This document shows positions 32,357-43,900 of a stretch of DNA of 64,000 bases, one piece after another. The notes beneath the pieces are model-generated. The model did no database searches. It was not told the origin of the DNA and saw nothing but the letters and a program-made list of their open reading frames with translations. Both the position numbers and the translations under genes were made by a program. Source of the stretch: Bacillota bacterium (lineage in GTDB: Bacteria; Bacillota; Bacilli; Paenibacillales; Paenibacillaceae); assembly GCA_023460795.1 (NCBI GenBank), contig JAEWPC010000011.1, positions 215,447 to 279,446 on the forward strand, written 5' to 3'. Numbering within the stretch: position 1 is the stretch's first letter; every line of letters starts with the position of its first letter.

Positions 32357-35300
32357 TTACCAGTTGTTCCCCGATCCCGTTACGGTAAAGCTCGGAGAAT
32401 CGTTCTTGAACTTGCCCGAAGGAGCGACATTGACCGTATTGCTATTGAACGCTGCCGATCCGTTAGCCGAGCCCCGGATATGAACGCCGTACGTCCCAGA
32501 ATTGTTGATCGTGTTCGAGGTATAGTTCACAGTCACGCCGTTGCTAGGCTCCTCGATGAACACGCCCGAATACGTGCTGCTGTCTACGACGTTGCCGGTC
32601 ACGTTAACGGTCAACCCCGAAGCCAGGCCGTTGTTGTTAACCCAGTAGCCCCAGATCGAGCCGATTTGGTACCCGTAATCGTGATGATACGAACCGCCGC
32701 GCACGATCTTGTTATTCGATACGGTCAACGTTCCCGTAAAAGCGGTCGGCGCGTGGTTCGTACCGAATTGGATACCCCCGCCGTTATCGATGACGTCGAG
32801 AATCAGGTTGTTGCTAACCGTATTGTTTTTGCCTCCGTAGATGCCGATCCCGTTCGCCAGGTTCGGAATTTGCACGGTGTTGTACCGGAACGTTACGTTC
32901 TCGACCGTTCCCGTGCCGCCGTTCAGCGCTTTGGACCACATGGCCATGCCGTCGTCGCCGGTGTTGCGGAAGCTGTTATGCTCGACGATCGTATCGTGCG
33001 CGCCTCCATTGATGTTAATGCCGTCCGCCCATACGTCCCGGACCCTGTTCTGAGCGACAAGCGCGTTGGCGGTGCCTTCGTTCAGCCAGAAGCCGACCTT
33101 CGTATGCTGAATCCATAGATTCCTGAGCGTAGAGTTGAGTGCGTTGCCTTCGACGCCGGCGATGCCCGACGCATTGGAACGATACGTCTCATCGGCCTTG
33201 ATCGTAAAATCGGATAACGTGACGTTGCCGCCCTGCAGGATGAGGCCCGCGTAAGGGCCCTGCAGCGTCGAACGCCACATGCCCGCGCCCTTAACCGATA
33301 CGCCGCTAGGCAGTCTGATTCTCGTCGCGCCTCTCGTACCGTTCTTAAAGTCGAACGTTCCTTCCGGAATCCATATGCCTTTGATCGTCGTTCCGTTCAC
33401 GGCCGCGATCGCCGAAGTCATGGCAGATGTATCGTCGACGCCGTCGTTCGCGACCGCGCCGTAATTCGTGATGGACACGTAATCGGACGGTTTGGCCAGC
33501 GCGGCAGGTACGGCTTCCGTCTCGATCAAGTCGATGAGCACGTACGTCGATCCGTTCGGATTGTAATCGTTCGCGTCCCATTGGAGCTTGATCTTCGTCC
33601 CGGCTGCGACTTGCTGGCCTAACAGCACTCGGGCTTCGTCGAAATAGCGATGATGATTGACGCCAGGCGTATTCGACCATTGCATCTCGCCGCCGTCGGA
33701 GCCGTATTGCCCGTATTGGTGCGAGTATCGGTTCGTCAGAGCGACATCTGCGGCATGAGTGCCGCCCGCGTAAAGGCTGATGTTCTGATAGATGTCCGAG
33801 CCGGTCGCGCTGTCCGGCATCGCGTATCTCACCACGAAGCCTTGCGCGAGATTCGAGAGCGTAAGCTCGACCGATTGCCCCTGCGCCAGCCTCACGGCTC
33901 TGCGCCCCGAAGCTTCTGACTCCGCCGTCGTCCACGTCGTGCTCGGTCCGGTGACGGTTCCGCCTGCGATCGTTAAATTTTCCGCTTCATAGCTGTCGTA
34001 AGGCACGGTCGCGCCGTAAGTCTGAACCGTTCCGACCGTCAGGCTTTCTCCGTAGGAATTGTTGTTCTCGTCGAGCTCGCTGATGAGCGCCGTCTCGTCG
34101 ACGACCGCGTTGACCGTATGAATGCCGTTCGCCGCGGTCCAAGAGCCGGAGTTCTGAGTCAGCGTCGCGGTTGCTCCCGCGGCGATCGATGTCGTGTAAT
34201 TGAGGACGGAGCTTACTTTAACGCCATTGACGTAAAAGGCTACGCTAGTCGCCGTACCCGCAGGAGTGGCGGCCGTCCCTTGGTTTTTCACCGTCGCGCT
34301 GAAGATGACCGGGGACCCTGCGGATGGTGATGCCGGCGACCACGAAATATCGGTGACGACGAGATCAGGCTTGCTCAGGACGCCTACGGTCAGACTCTCG
34401 TCCAGCGTGTTATTATTGTCGTTCGATTCCGTGATTCGGTTAATGTCGTCCACGAACGCTCGGACCGTATACGTCCCCGCGACTGCCGTCCACGTCGATT
34501 TCGCGTTCGGTCCCCCGGTCGCGGTTATCGTCACGGATGCGCCCGGGGCGATCGACGCCGTACGGTTGTCGCTCCAGTTCACGGAAGTACCGTTAACGGT
34601 GAACAGTACGCCATGAATCGTACCGGCGGGCGTTGCCGCCGTGCCTTGATTTTTAACGACGGCGCTGAACGTCACCTCGTTGCCGGTCTGAGGCGATGCG
34701 GGAGTCCACGCGATATCGGCGACGACCAGATCGGGAGTTCCGCTGCCCGAGCCGATCGTCAGGCTTTCGTCCAACGTATTGTTGTTCTCGTTCGATTCGG
34801 CGATCCGGTTCACGTCGTCCACGAAAGCTCTGACGGTGTGCGTGCCGGATGCGGCGGTCCACGATACCTTGCCGTTCGGGCCGCCGGTCGCGGTTACCGT
34901 GACGGATGCTCCCGCGGCGATCGAAGCCGTGCGGTTATCGCTCCAGCTTACGGAGGTTCCGTCCACGGTGAACAAGACGCCGTGAATCGTGCCGGATGGC
35001 GTCGCGGCTGTTCCCTGATTCTTAATGACCGCGCTGAACGTAACCTCGTTGCCGGTCTGCGGGGAAGCGGGAGACCAGGCTACATCCGTCACGACCAGGT
35101 CCGGCGTTCCGCTGCCGGAGCTTACCGTGAGGCTCTCGTTATACGAATTGTTGTTCTCGTTCGATTCGCCGATCCGGTTAATATCGTCCACGAAAGCCCC
35201 GACGGTATGGGTACCGGACACAGCCGTCCATGTCGACTTGGCATTCGGGCCTCCGGTTGCGGTTACCGTCACGGATGCTCCCGCGGCAATCGAGGTCGTC

Positions 35301-35590
35301 CGGTTGTCGCTCCAGCTTACGGACGCCCCGTCGACGGTGAACAAGACGCCATGGATCGTGCCTGCCGGGCTTGGGTCCGCGCCTTGATTTTTGATCGTTG
35401 CGCTAAAGGTGACCTCGTTGCCTGCGGTCGGGTTCGCGGGCGTCCACGTAATATCCGTTACGACCAAATCCGGTCCGCCCGCCGCGTTCGCCGGTTGCGG
35501 ATCGAAGATCATCGGCGACAGGGCGACGGCCATAACCAACCAAGACCTAAACAGCTTGCGAATATCTAAACTTCGAAAAGCATTCCCCAT
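32357..35590 (-). CDS. Secreted GH87-type alpha-1,3-glucanase with four CARDB repeats
   Basis: This 1077-residue protein is read from the ATG at 35590 (GGAGG 7 nt upstream). A signal peptide ends near residue 35 (QPANAAGG). Four CARDB-type adhesion repeats of about 120 residues follow (each DLVVTDI.W.P..P..GNEV, ending NENNNSYNESLTV or a variant). A beta-sandwich begins YGATVPYDSYEAEN (about 525). From about residue 703 there is a right-handed beta-helix (YVSITNYGAVANDGVDDTSA). The GH87 catalytic pattern is present: Asp856 in VWADGIN, then Asp879 and Asp880 in NTGDDGMAMW, with the 23-residue spacing of the three catalytic Asp of known GH87 enzymes. Substrate is likely alpha-1,3-glucan (or mixed 1,3/1,4, mycodextran type). 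It is the last of three tandem paralogues, with no cell-wall anchor, so it is probably secreted. Confidence 0.85.
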   Translation of the reverse strand: MGNAFRSLDIRKLFRSWLVMAVALSPMIFDPQPANAAGGPDLVVTDITWTPANPTAGNEVTFSATIKNQGADPSPAGTIHGVLFTVDGASVSWSDNRTTSIAAGASVTVTATGGPNAKSTWTAVSGTHTVGAFVDDINRIGESNENNNSYNESLTVSSGSGTPDLVVTDVAWSPASPQTGNEVTFSAVIKNQGTAATPSGTIHGVLFTVDGTSVSWSDNRTASIAAGASVTVTATGGPNGKVSWTAASGTHTVRAFVDDVNRIAESNENNNTLDESLTIGSGSGTPDLVVADIAWTPASPQTGNEVTFSAVVKNQGTAATPAGTIHGVLFTVNGTSVNWSDNRTASIAPGASVTITATGGPNAKSTWTAVAGTYTVRAFVDDINRITESNDNNNTLDESLTVGVLSKPDLVVTDISWSPASPSAGSPVIFSATVKNQGTAATPAGTATSVAFYVNGVKVSSVLNYTTSIAAGATATLTQNSGSWTAANGIHTVNAVVDETALISELDENNNSYGESLTVGTVQTYGATVPYDSYEAENLTIAGGTVTGPSTTWTTAESEASGRRAVRLAQGQSVELTLSNLAQGFVVRYAMPDSATGSDIYQNISLYAGGTHAADVALTNRYSHQYGQYGSDGGEMQWSNTPGVNHHRYFDEARVLLGQQVAAGTKIKLQWDANDYNPNGSTYVLIDLIETEAVPAALAKPSDYVSITNYGAVANDGVDDTSAMTSAIAAVNGTTIKGIWIPEGTFDFKNGTRGATRIRLPSGVSVKGAGMWRSTLQGPYAGLILQGGNVTLSDFTIKADETYRSNASGIAGVEGNALNSTLRNLWIQHTKVGFWLNEGTANALVAQNRVRDVWADGININGGAHDTIVEHNSFRNTGDDGMAMWSKALNGGTGTVENVTFRYNTVQIPNLANGIGIYGGKNNTVSNNLILDVIDNGGGIQFGTNHAPTAFTGTLTVSNNKIVRGGSYHHDYGYQIGSIWGYWVNNNGLASGLTVNVTGNVVDSSTYSGVFIEEPSNGVTVNYTSNTINNSGTYGVHIRGSANGSAAFNSNTVNVAPSGKFKNDSPSFTVTGSGNNW

Positions 35591-35745
35591 AACGAATCCT
35601 CCTTGGTTGATGATTGCGATTGCCTTTCGATACCTGAGCGGATGCGCATCCAACGCCATTATCGACGGGCGACGCCGCGTTTTCTACCAATCCGGTGACC
35701 ACAACGAGCAAGATCGTGACATTCGGTCCGAAAATACGCGCAAAG

Positions 35746-35783
35746 AAGCCCGTCAATCGCATTCCTGCGTTGTTGACGGGCTT
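35746..35783 (-). terminator. Terminator between GH87 genes
   Basis: The arms AAGCCCGTCAA (35746-35756) and TTGACGGGCTT (35773-35783) pair, with a small inner hairpin CGCA/TGCG. It lies 6 bp after the stop of the gene at 35789. The 156 bp from here to the next start at 35590 hold no gene and probably a promoter. Confidence 0.8.
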
Positions 35784-35788
35784 TTCCA

Positions 35789-37876
35789 TTACCATCCGCC
35801 GTTGCCTTCGCCTCGGACGATGTTGTACTTATCGCCTGGATTGCTCAAGGCGCCAGTTGCCGCGCCTGTTACGGTCACGCCTTCGAGCTTGACCGTACCG
35901 TCCACTTGATCGAAGTTCAAACCGTATCCGCCCGCCCCTTCGATGACGACGTTGTCGAACGTGACATTGTCGATCGTATGGTCCTGGCTGAACTTCACGG
36001 CATCATAGGTGCTGTCGATGATTCGCATGTCCGAGACTACAATCGGCTCCGTGATCGGGTGCAATTCCGCGTAGATCCACAGCGCGCCGAACGTCTCGTT
36101 CCAGTTGCGCTCGAGCCCGCCCGTGCGGATCAGCGTATTGCGCCGCACTTCCGTCGTCCCGGTAATCGGCAGCGTGCCGCCGAAGTCGCGGGTGCTGACG
36201 GCGATGCCCGCGGATGCGGTAACCGTATCCGCCGCGATATTGTCGAGGATCTTGTTGTCCTTGCCTCCGTATAACGCGAACCCGTTGGCGAGCACCGGCA
36301 CTTGAGCCGTGTTATAGCGGACAATATTGTTCTCGTCCGCTATGCCTGCCGACCACATCGCGAACGCGTCGTCGCCGGTATTGCGCACGTTGAAGTGACT
36401 GATCGTCGAATGTCGGACCCCCGCATGGAAGTTGACGCCGTCCGCCCACGTATCGCGGATACGTCCTCCGACCATGTACAGGCCGTCCGTGCCCGCGTTC
36501 AGCCATATACCTACCTTCATATGCTCCACCCATACGTTCTGAAAGAGCGATCCCGGTCCGAAATTACCGACGAACGCCGGATCGTCGCCGCTGTCATACC
36601 GATACACCGAATCTCCGAACACCGACAGATCGGTAATCATGACGTGATCGCCCCTGCCGAAAAAGCCGCCTTTGCCGCTCGTCCCCTGCAGCGTCGTCCG
36701 CCACATTCCCGCTCCGCAGACGTGGGTGTCGCCTACGATGATCGGTTTGTTGATTCGGAACACTCCTTCGGGAAGCCAAACCCCTGCCTTGCCAGTCTGA
36801 ATCGTCGCGATGACCGCGTCTTGAATCGCTTGCGTATCATCGCCGTCATCGTCGGCCACCGCCCCGAAGTCGGCGACGCTTACGAAGTTGTCCGGCATCT
36901 CGTACGCGGCATCGACCTGTTCGAGATCGATGAGATCGATCGTGTACGACTCGGCTTCGTCTTCGCCGTCCTTCTGCAGCCTAACGGTCGCGCCGGGAGG
37001 AATGTCGTTCAGAAGGAAGCGGCTTTCATCATAAAAACGGTGCCCCTCCCCTGTCGAGGGGTCGTCGTTGTAAGGATACGCGCCGTACGTCCACGCATAG
37101 CGCGAGGTGAGGTCGAGCGTGCGTATTTTCGTGCCATTCACGTACAGGCTTAGCGTCTGATAGTCTCCTCCGCCGGCTTCCGTATCCGGTATGCTATAGC
37201 GGACCACGATCGCATTCGCCGCCTTCGGCGACTTCCATTGCACGTAATGTCCCGTCTCGGTCAACTGGACCGCCCTACGCCCGGACGATTCGGACTGCAT
37301 GGTCAAATATTCGCGGCTTGGCGCTAGCACCGTCGCATTCGTCTCGCCGTCCTCCGCCTCAAGCTCCTCGTAGGGTACCGTCGCACCTCGTTCGGCGAGC
37401 GGCAGCCCGCCGGGGATCGCGAGTCTGTCGATGCTGACGCTTCCGTTGATGTCGCCAGCGACCTCGTAACTGATCGTATTTAGTCCTTTGCGGAGCGCCA
37501 AAGCCTCGGTCTGGTTCTTCCAACTCGTCGACCCGCCGGAATCCGTAAGGGTGGTCGTTACTGCATAAACGCCGTTGACACGCACATGAAGCGTTGAATC
37601 GGTCGATTCGTTGGCATAACGCAGCGTTGCCTCGTACGTACCCGCCGATGGCAGATTGACGGTGAATATGACTCTATCTCCTCGTCGCGAGAATGGACTC
37701 AAGTACTTTGATTGTCTCGCCACTCCGCCGGAGTAGAATTGCTCCTCGGCTTCGTACGCCTTATCGTTATCCGCTATCGCCCGCTTCGAGGCAAATGGGT
37801 TGTAGATCCATGCAAGCCCGGCGATGATCATTAGCAGGATGGCTCCGATCAGGGCGTAAACACGCACATTCCTCAT
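35789..37876 (-). CDS. Membrane-anchored GH87-type alpha-1,3-glucanase
   Basis: This 695-residue protein is read from the ATG at 37876 (MRNVRVYALI), with a GGGGGAA site upstream. The N-terminus is a signal-anchor (VYALIGAILLMIIAGLAWIY) without an obvious cleavage site or lipobox Cys. A CBM35-like domain follows (SAGTYEATLRYANESTDSTL; LRKGLNTISYEV), then the GH87 beta-sandwich (YEELEAEDGETNATVL) and a beta-helix from about residue 325 (FVSVADFGAVADDDGDDTQA). The catalytic pattern is Asp479 in TWADGVN and Asp502/Asp503 in NTGDDAFAMW. It is closer in sequence to the 2114-residue paralogue downstream of it in coordinates than to the CARDB protein. Expected role is cleavage of alpha-1,3-glucan near the membrane. 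Confidence 0.85.
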   Translation of the reverse strand: MRNVRVYALIGAILLMIIAGLAWIYNPFASKRAIADNDKAYEAEEQFYSGGVARQSKYLSPFSRRGDRVIFTVNLPSAGTYEATLRYANESTDSTLHVRVNGVYAVTTTLTDSGGSTSWKNQTEALALRKGLNTISYEVAGDINGSVSIDRLAIPGGLPLAERGATVPYEELEAEDGETNATVLAPSREYLTMQSESSGRRAVQLTETGHYVQWKSPKAANAIVVRYSIPDTEAGGGDYQTLSLYVNGTKIRTLDLTSRYAWTYGAYPYNDDPSTGEGHRFYDESRFLLNDIPPGATVRLQKDGEDEAESYTIDLIDLEQVDAAYEMPDNFVSVADFGAVADDDGDDTQAIQDAVIATIQTGKAGVWLPEGVFRINKPIIVGDTHVCGAGMWRTTLQGTSGKGGFFGRGDHVMITDLSVFGDSVYRYDSGDDPAFVGNFGPGSLFQNVWVEHMKVGIWLNAGTDGLYMVGGRIRDTWADGVNFHAGVRHSTISHFNVRNTGDDAFAMWSAGIADENNIVRYNTAQVPVLANGFALYGGKDNKILDNIAADTVTASAGIAVSTRDFGGTLPITGTTEVRRNTLIRTGGLERNWNETFGALWIYAELHPITEPIVVSDMRIIDSTYDAVKFSQDHTIDNVTFDNVVIEGAGGYGLNFDQVDGTVKLEGVTVTGAATGALSNPGDKYNIVRGEGNGGW

Positions 37877-37896
37877 GAGGATTCCCCCTATACAAA

Positions 37897-37925
37897 CACC
37901 CGGCAAGGACGAACCTTACCGGGTG
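37897..37925 (-). terminator. Hairpin between the large GH87 gene and the next GH87 gene
   Basis: CACCCGG and AAGG pair with CCTT and CCGGGTG with one mismatch; TTTG follows on the minus strand. It lies 14 bp after the stop at 37940 and only 20 bp before the start at 37876, so read-through or an overlapping promoter must serve the next gene. Confidence 0.7.
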
Positions 37926-37939
37926 CCTATCGCAAAAAT

Positions 37940-40900
37940 TTAATGATTCATAAGCTCTGTCGCAAGCAGCAGTCGCTTGAGCACGACCGCGGCTTCCGCT
38001 CTTGTCGCCAACCCGTCGGGCGCGAACGTATTAGCTCTGCGTCCCTCCATGATTCCGCTTCCCGCGACTAACGCGACGGCATCGCTAGCCCACTTGCCGA
38101 TGTTCGCATAGTCTTGCGAGAACTTCGCCTCCAAGTCTGCCGAAGCCTGCGGCTTCTTGGACGCGAGCTTCGTCGCTCTTGCCAGCATAACCGCCATCTC
38201 GGCTCTCGTAATCGTCTGATTCGGACGGAACGTTCCGTCCGACAGCCCCGTTACGATGCCATACCGTGCGGCCGATGCAACGTAAGCCGCGTACCACGCG
38301 CCCGCTTGGACGTCGGTAAATTCCGCTGCGCCAGCTTGCATCGTATCGAGCCCGAGCGCCCTGACGAGCATCGCCGCGAATTCGGCGCGGCTGACGTCGC
38401 GTTCCGGCGTGAACAAGCTCGGCGTATCTCCGTTCACGAGCTGCTTATTCGCCATTAGCGTAATATCGCTTTGCGCCCAATGGCCGGTGATGTCGGCGAA
38501 CGTACGGTTCGAGACGACGACCGCGTATAGGCTGTTCGTCGTGCTATTCACCGTAACGAGCGTCTTGCCGTTCTTCGTCTCGAACAACGCCGGAACCGTG
38601 CGGAACGTTCCGGTTGCCGGATCGAACACGACGACGGACGCATGGCTGGCGTCGACGCCGACTTCGACGGCGAACGTTCTCGTAATGAACTGTCCGCCGA
38701 ACGAATGGATCGTTGTCTGTTTGCCGCCAACGTCGAGCGTAAGCTCGAACGAAATCGGCGTGCCCTCGAGCGAGAGGCCTGCGGCTTCCGCCTTCGCGCG
38801 AGCGTCTTCCGCCGCTTCGTTTCCGACCTTCGAGACGGTGACGGTCAGCTTGCCTTCCCCGGACAAGTCTAAAGATTCGCCCGCATCCGCCAACACGTCG
38901 AGGATGTTCGCCGGCAGCGAGTAGCTGAAGTCGCCGGCTTGCAGAACGATCGTTGCGTTAGGAAGCTTATTGCCTGCCTCCCTGAGCGTACCGAAGGAGA
39001 ATGTCGCGCTGCTTGCGCCCGCCGATTCCTTCATGGCGACGACCACTCGATCCTTGCCCGCTGCTAAAGCACCGCTAAGCTGCGAGTCCTCGTTCGCTGG
39101 AGGAGTAACGACGACTGGCGGCGCCGAAGTGTCCGGGTTCGGATTTGGACCTGGGTTCGGCGGAATCGGATCCGTCTCCGGATTCGGGTCCGGATTGCTC
39201 CGCCCCGCTTCGGGGTCGACATCGCTGACGAAATCGCCGTCAGTCGCTGCCGGCTGCGGATCAACCGTCCGTAGCTCGAACGACGCACCCGTTGGATTAA
39301 ACGACAAGCCTACCTTCGTATGGCGCACGATGACGTTGTCCATGTCCACCGAACCCGAGACGCCTCCCCATACATGAACTCCCCAAGTGCCGGTTCCATT
39401 GATGACCATGTTCTGAATCAGTACCTTATGCGACGCATTCGCGATCGCATAAGGACCGCTAATGTAAAGACCTTGGTATGTGCTATCCAGCGCTGTATTG
39501 TTCCGGATGACGATGTCCGCGTCGATCGGTTTGTCGCCCGTGAATAGCCAGATCGCACCGAAGTCCTGTCCCCAGTTCGGCTCTCTGCCGCCGGTACGGA
39601 TAAGCGTGTTGCGCTCCACCGTCGTCCGGCCTCCGAAAGCGACGGGATTGAACCTTGTCGATACCGCGATGCCTGCCCCGAAGCCGACCGTGTCGGACAA
39701 TACGTTATCCTGCACCTTGTTGTCCCGACCGCCGAATATCGCCACGTTGTCCGCAAGCCATGGCAGCTGAACGGTATTGAATCGAACCGTATTGCCTTTC
39801 GTGGCGCTGTCCGCATCGGAGGCGCCTTCCATCGTCTGCGACCAGAGCGCGATGCTATCGTCGCCGGAATTGCGGATATGCGTCTGTTCGATCATCGAGT
39901 TCGACGTGCCCGTAGAGAAGTTGATGCCGTCCGCGTACGTGTTCCGGATCCGGACGCCGCCGACGTATAGTCCGTTCGTGCTTACACCCGATTCGCTCCG
40001 CATCGACCAGATGCCCGCCTTGGCGTGTTCGATCCATACGTTCTGAATGACCGAGCCCAGACCGAACGTTCCGTCGAAGCCCGCTTCGCGCAGCTCGTCA
40101 TGACGTGCCGTAACGCCGACGTCGAGCAGCAGATCGTATACTTTGACCTGGCTTCCGTCCGTCATGAAGCCCGCGCCATGCACCGTCGTATGCCACATGC
40201 CCGCGCCGCGGATTTCGATATGATCCACGTGCACAGGGGACGTCAGCTCGAACCGTCCTGCCGGAATCCATACGCCTTTATGCGCGCTCTTCGCCGCCGC
40301 GATCGCCTCGTTGAACGCGTTCGTGTCGTCTCCGGCGTCGTTCGCGATCGCGCCGTAAGCCGTCACGGACAAATAACCGTTAGGCTTGCTATAAGCGCCT
40401 TCTACTTGCTCTAGCTCTACGAAGTCTACGACATAATAAGCCGCCGTATCGTCTCCGTCCTTCTGCAGCTTGATCGTTGCTCCGGCAGGGACATCCCCGA
40501 TGAGAAGGTGCGATTCGTCAAAGAAACGATGCGCGTCTCCTTCGGCCGGGTCGTTCGACCACGGATATTTGCCGTACACCCAGCTGTACTTGCTTGTTAG
40601 GTTCACTTTGCCGCGTTTGACGCCGTCCACGTATAACGTAAGCGTCGCATCCGTTCCGCCGCCCGAAGGCGCATCAGGAATCACATAACGAATATTGAGT
40701 GCATTCGAAGCTTTCGTCGTTGTAAAAGAAACGTACTGCCCTGTCGTATCGAGCGTAACCGCCTTCCGGCCCGAAGCTTCGGAAGCGAACGTCATGAACG
40801 TGCGGTCCGGTCCGATGATCGTGCCGTTCGTCTCGCCGTGCTCCGCTTCGTACGTCACGAACGGCAGCGTCGCGCCGCGATACTCTTTGTTCGCCGAACC

Positions 40901-43900
40901 GCGCACCGTGATCGCGTCAATCTCGAGTCCGCTGCCGGAGTTGCCGGCGTCGGCTTGCAAGGCGATCGTGTTCATGCCGCTGCGCAAAGCGAGCGTATAC
41001 GTCATATCCGCCCAGGCATCGCCGGCGCTTGCGAACGAAGCCGCGTCAGTCAGCTTCAGCCCGTTGACGTAAATGCTGAGATCGCGATCTTCTTCGCTCC
41101 GGTAGCGGACGACAGCTTCATAGCTTCCCGACTGATCCGCGTTAACCGCGAACAAAGCGCCTGCGCCGGTCGTTCCGAATCCGGAAGCGACTCCTTCGCT
41201 CGTCAATGAGGAGGCGCCGCCATACACGAAAGCATGCTCGCCTTCGTAGCGCGCGTCCGCAAGTACCTTCTCCAGCTGCAGCTTCGTTCCCGCCGGACTC
41301 GTCAAATACCCTTCGTCAGCATCCGCATTCTCCAGCATCACGTAGCCGGAGACTGCTTCAACGTTCCATTGCGAGCTAAGCCCGATTCCGTCCTCGCCCA
41401 CAGAGGCAGCCCCGCTGTTCAGCGACAAGTAATGTCCCGACCAACGATTCACGAACCGTTTATGCCCGTTGTAATCTTGCGGCAGCCAATTCGCGTCAAG
41501 GTCGCTTTCGCCGGCGAGGGAGAAACCGACGCTTCCGTCTTCGTGCTCGACTAGAACGTTAGCCGTATTCCCCGCATGGATGCGCACGGCGTTCAGTTCG
41601 TCTTGCACCGGCGTTACCGCGTTAGCCGGTCCCGATTCCGGCGGAACGACGACCGCCTCGTCCGGCGCGGTCTCGAACTTCCATTGCACGCCGCCGCTCT
41701 CGACCGAGCGAAGCTCGATCTGCGCGTAGCCTTGGCCGTCCTCGCTATGCACGTAGGCATCCTCGTAACCCGTGGCATTGCTGCGGATCAAATACGTATT
41801 CGCAGCAGGTCCGTTCTCGATCGCCCACTGTGTCCTCGTATCGCCGGACGCCGGATTCGCCGTCGTCTCGAGATAGCTCTTCGCATGCTCGATCGACATG
41901 ACGTTGCCCGTCGCGCGGTTCTCGAGAAGCTGCGCTTCTCCTTCGCTCCGGATCATCCAATGCGACGACGCATCGTCTTCGGCAGGCGCGCCGTAAAGAA
42001 CGACGTTGCTGCCGTTCTCGTATAGGTATTGGCCCGTAGCTTTGTTCGCGATGCGAATATAGCCGCTCGGTAATGTCGGCGCGACTTCCGGCGCATCCTC
42101 CACGACCCACTGGGCGCTGCCCCAATCCGCCGGGATGCTGCTCGCTTGAGCGAAGCCCCTCTCATCTTCGACATGTATGAGCCATTCGTTCTTCCAGACG
42201 TTGCGGAACACCTTGTTGCTAGATCCCGCGTCTTCGACCGTCCATTGCACGCTGGCCCACGTCGGATCAATGTCCAAGCTCTCGAGCGCATCCTCATAGC
42301 TCGCCACATGCTCTACGGTCATACGATGGCCCGTCGCGCGGTTCACGATCAGCGTGCCTTGCGTGCCCGGCACGAGCGACCAGTGCGACGCTACGTCGTC
42401 AGCAGCCGGCGTACCGTAGACGACTTTACCGTCCGATTCGTATAAGTACGTGCCTCTGTAGCTATTTTTCAACCGAACATAGGAAGGAGCCGCGTCTTGC
42501 ACCTGTACGAACTCCCACTTCGGACTGCCCCATTCCCGAGGCACGACGCCGTATTGCGCATGCTTCAGCTTGTTCTCGACGTTCATGTAGCTGCCGGAGT
42601 TATCGCCCGCCGCGCGGATTTCCTTGTAGCCTTGGAAATCCTCGATGACCCAGTCGCCTGTCGCCGAACCGTCGGTCAGCGCCGAAACTTTCAACGCTGT
42701 GCGAGCATCGCTGACGCCGTCCAAATTCACGTAATGGCCGGAACCGCGGTTTTTGATCCGCTTGACCGCGCCTACCGTCTCGATCAACCATTCGGCGTTC
42801 GGATCGCCCGCCGTAACGTTGCCGTACTTCACGATGCCGTCAGACTCGTACAAGTACAGCTGCAGCCAGTTATTTTTGATTCGAATATACGGCTCGGACT
42901 CCGGTTCTTCCGGCCCAGTCGACGGTGCCGTCGGAGCAGCTAGCTTCCAATGCGCGCTTCCCCACGTCTTCTGCGCCCAGTTGTTGCCCTGCGCGAAGCC
43001 GTCTTGATTCTGCACGTTGATAAAGCTATTGTCGTGCCCCGGGCTCAAGCTCTGCAGCGTGACGAACCCGTCCACAGGATTGCCGTCCCCGTCGCTAGCG
43101 GTCTCGGCCTTCCAGGCAGCGTCCGCGCCCGGGGATTCCACCGTCACAAGAGGCGTCGCGCCGACATAATCGATGCTGGACAAGTACTTGCCCGTCGCCA
43201 AGTTGCGCAAGCGGGAACCTTCCGCCGAATCCTCGACGATCCAATGCGAGGCTTTATCCTGCCAATCCGGCTGGCCGTACTTCACTTGCCCGTTATCTTC
43301 GTACAAGAAGCTGCCCTTCCAGCTATCCATTATCCTTAAGGGCGTCGTGTCGGCCGCCGGCTCCAGCTTCCATACCGCGCTGCCCCAAGGCTTCTGCGCC
43401 CAATCGTTGCTTTGCGCGTAGCCGTCCTCGATTTGAACGTTCACGATCCAGTTCGGGTGGTCGACGTTAACGATGTTGATGCCGCCGGAACCGTCCGCCG
43501 CAGGCTCGATGTCCCACAGATCGGACGTCCAGCCTTCCTCGATCGCGGAGCTGTCCAAGGCGTTCGTAATCTGCTCCGGAGCTACGCTCTGCGCGTTCAT
43601 ATAGTGGCCGGTCGCACGGTTACGAATCGTCTTGTGGCCGTTCTTATCTTCGATGTACCAATGAGACGCCTGATCGTTCAACGCCGGCGTGCCGTATTTC
43701 ACTTTGCCGCCGTCCTCGTACAGGTACGTGCCCTTCCATGGCAGTACGATACGAACAGGTTCCGTAGTCTCCGCCGCCTCCAGCCGCCAAGTCGCGCTTC
43801 CCCAAGGCTTCTGCGCCCAGTCGTTGCCTTGCGCGTAGCCGTCGAGAATTTGCACGTTCAGAATCCAGTTCGGATGGTCGGCGCGGATGAAGTTCACCTC

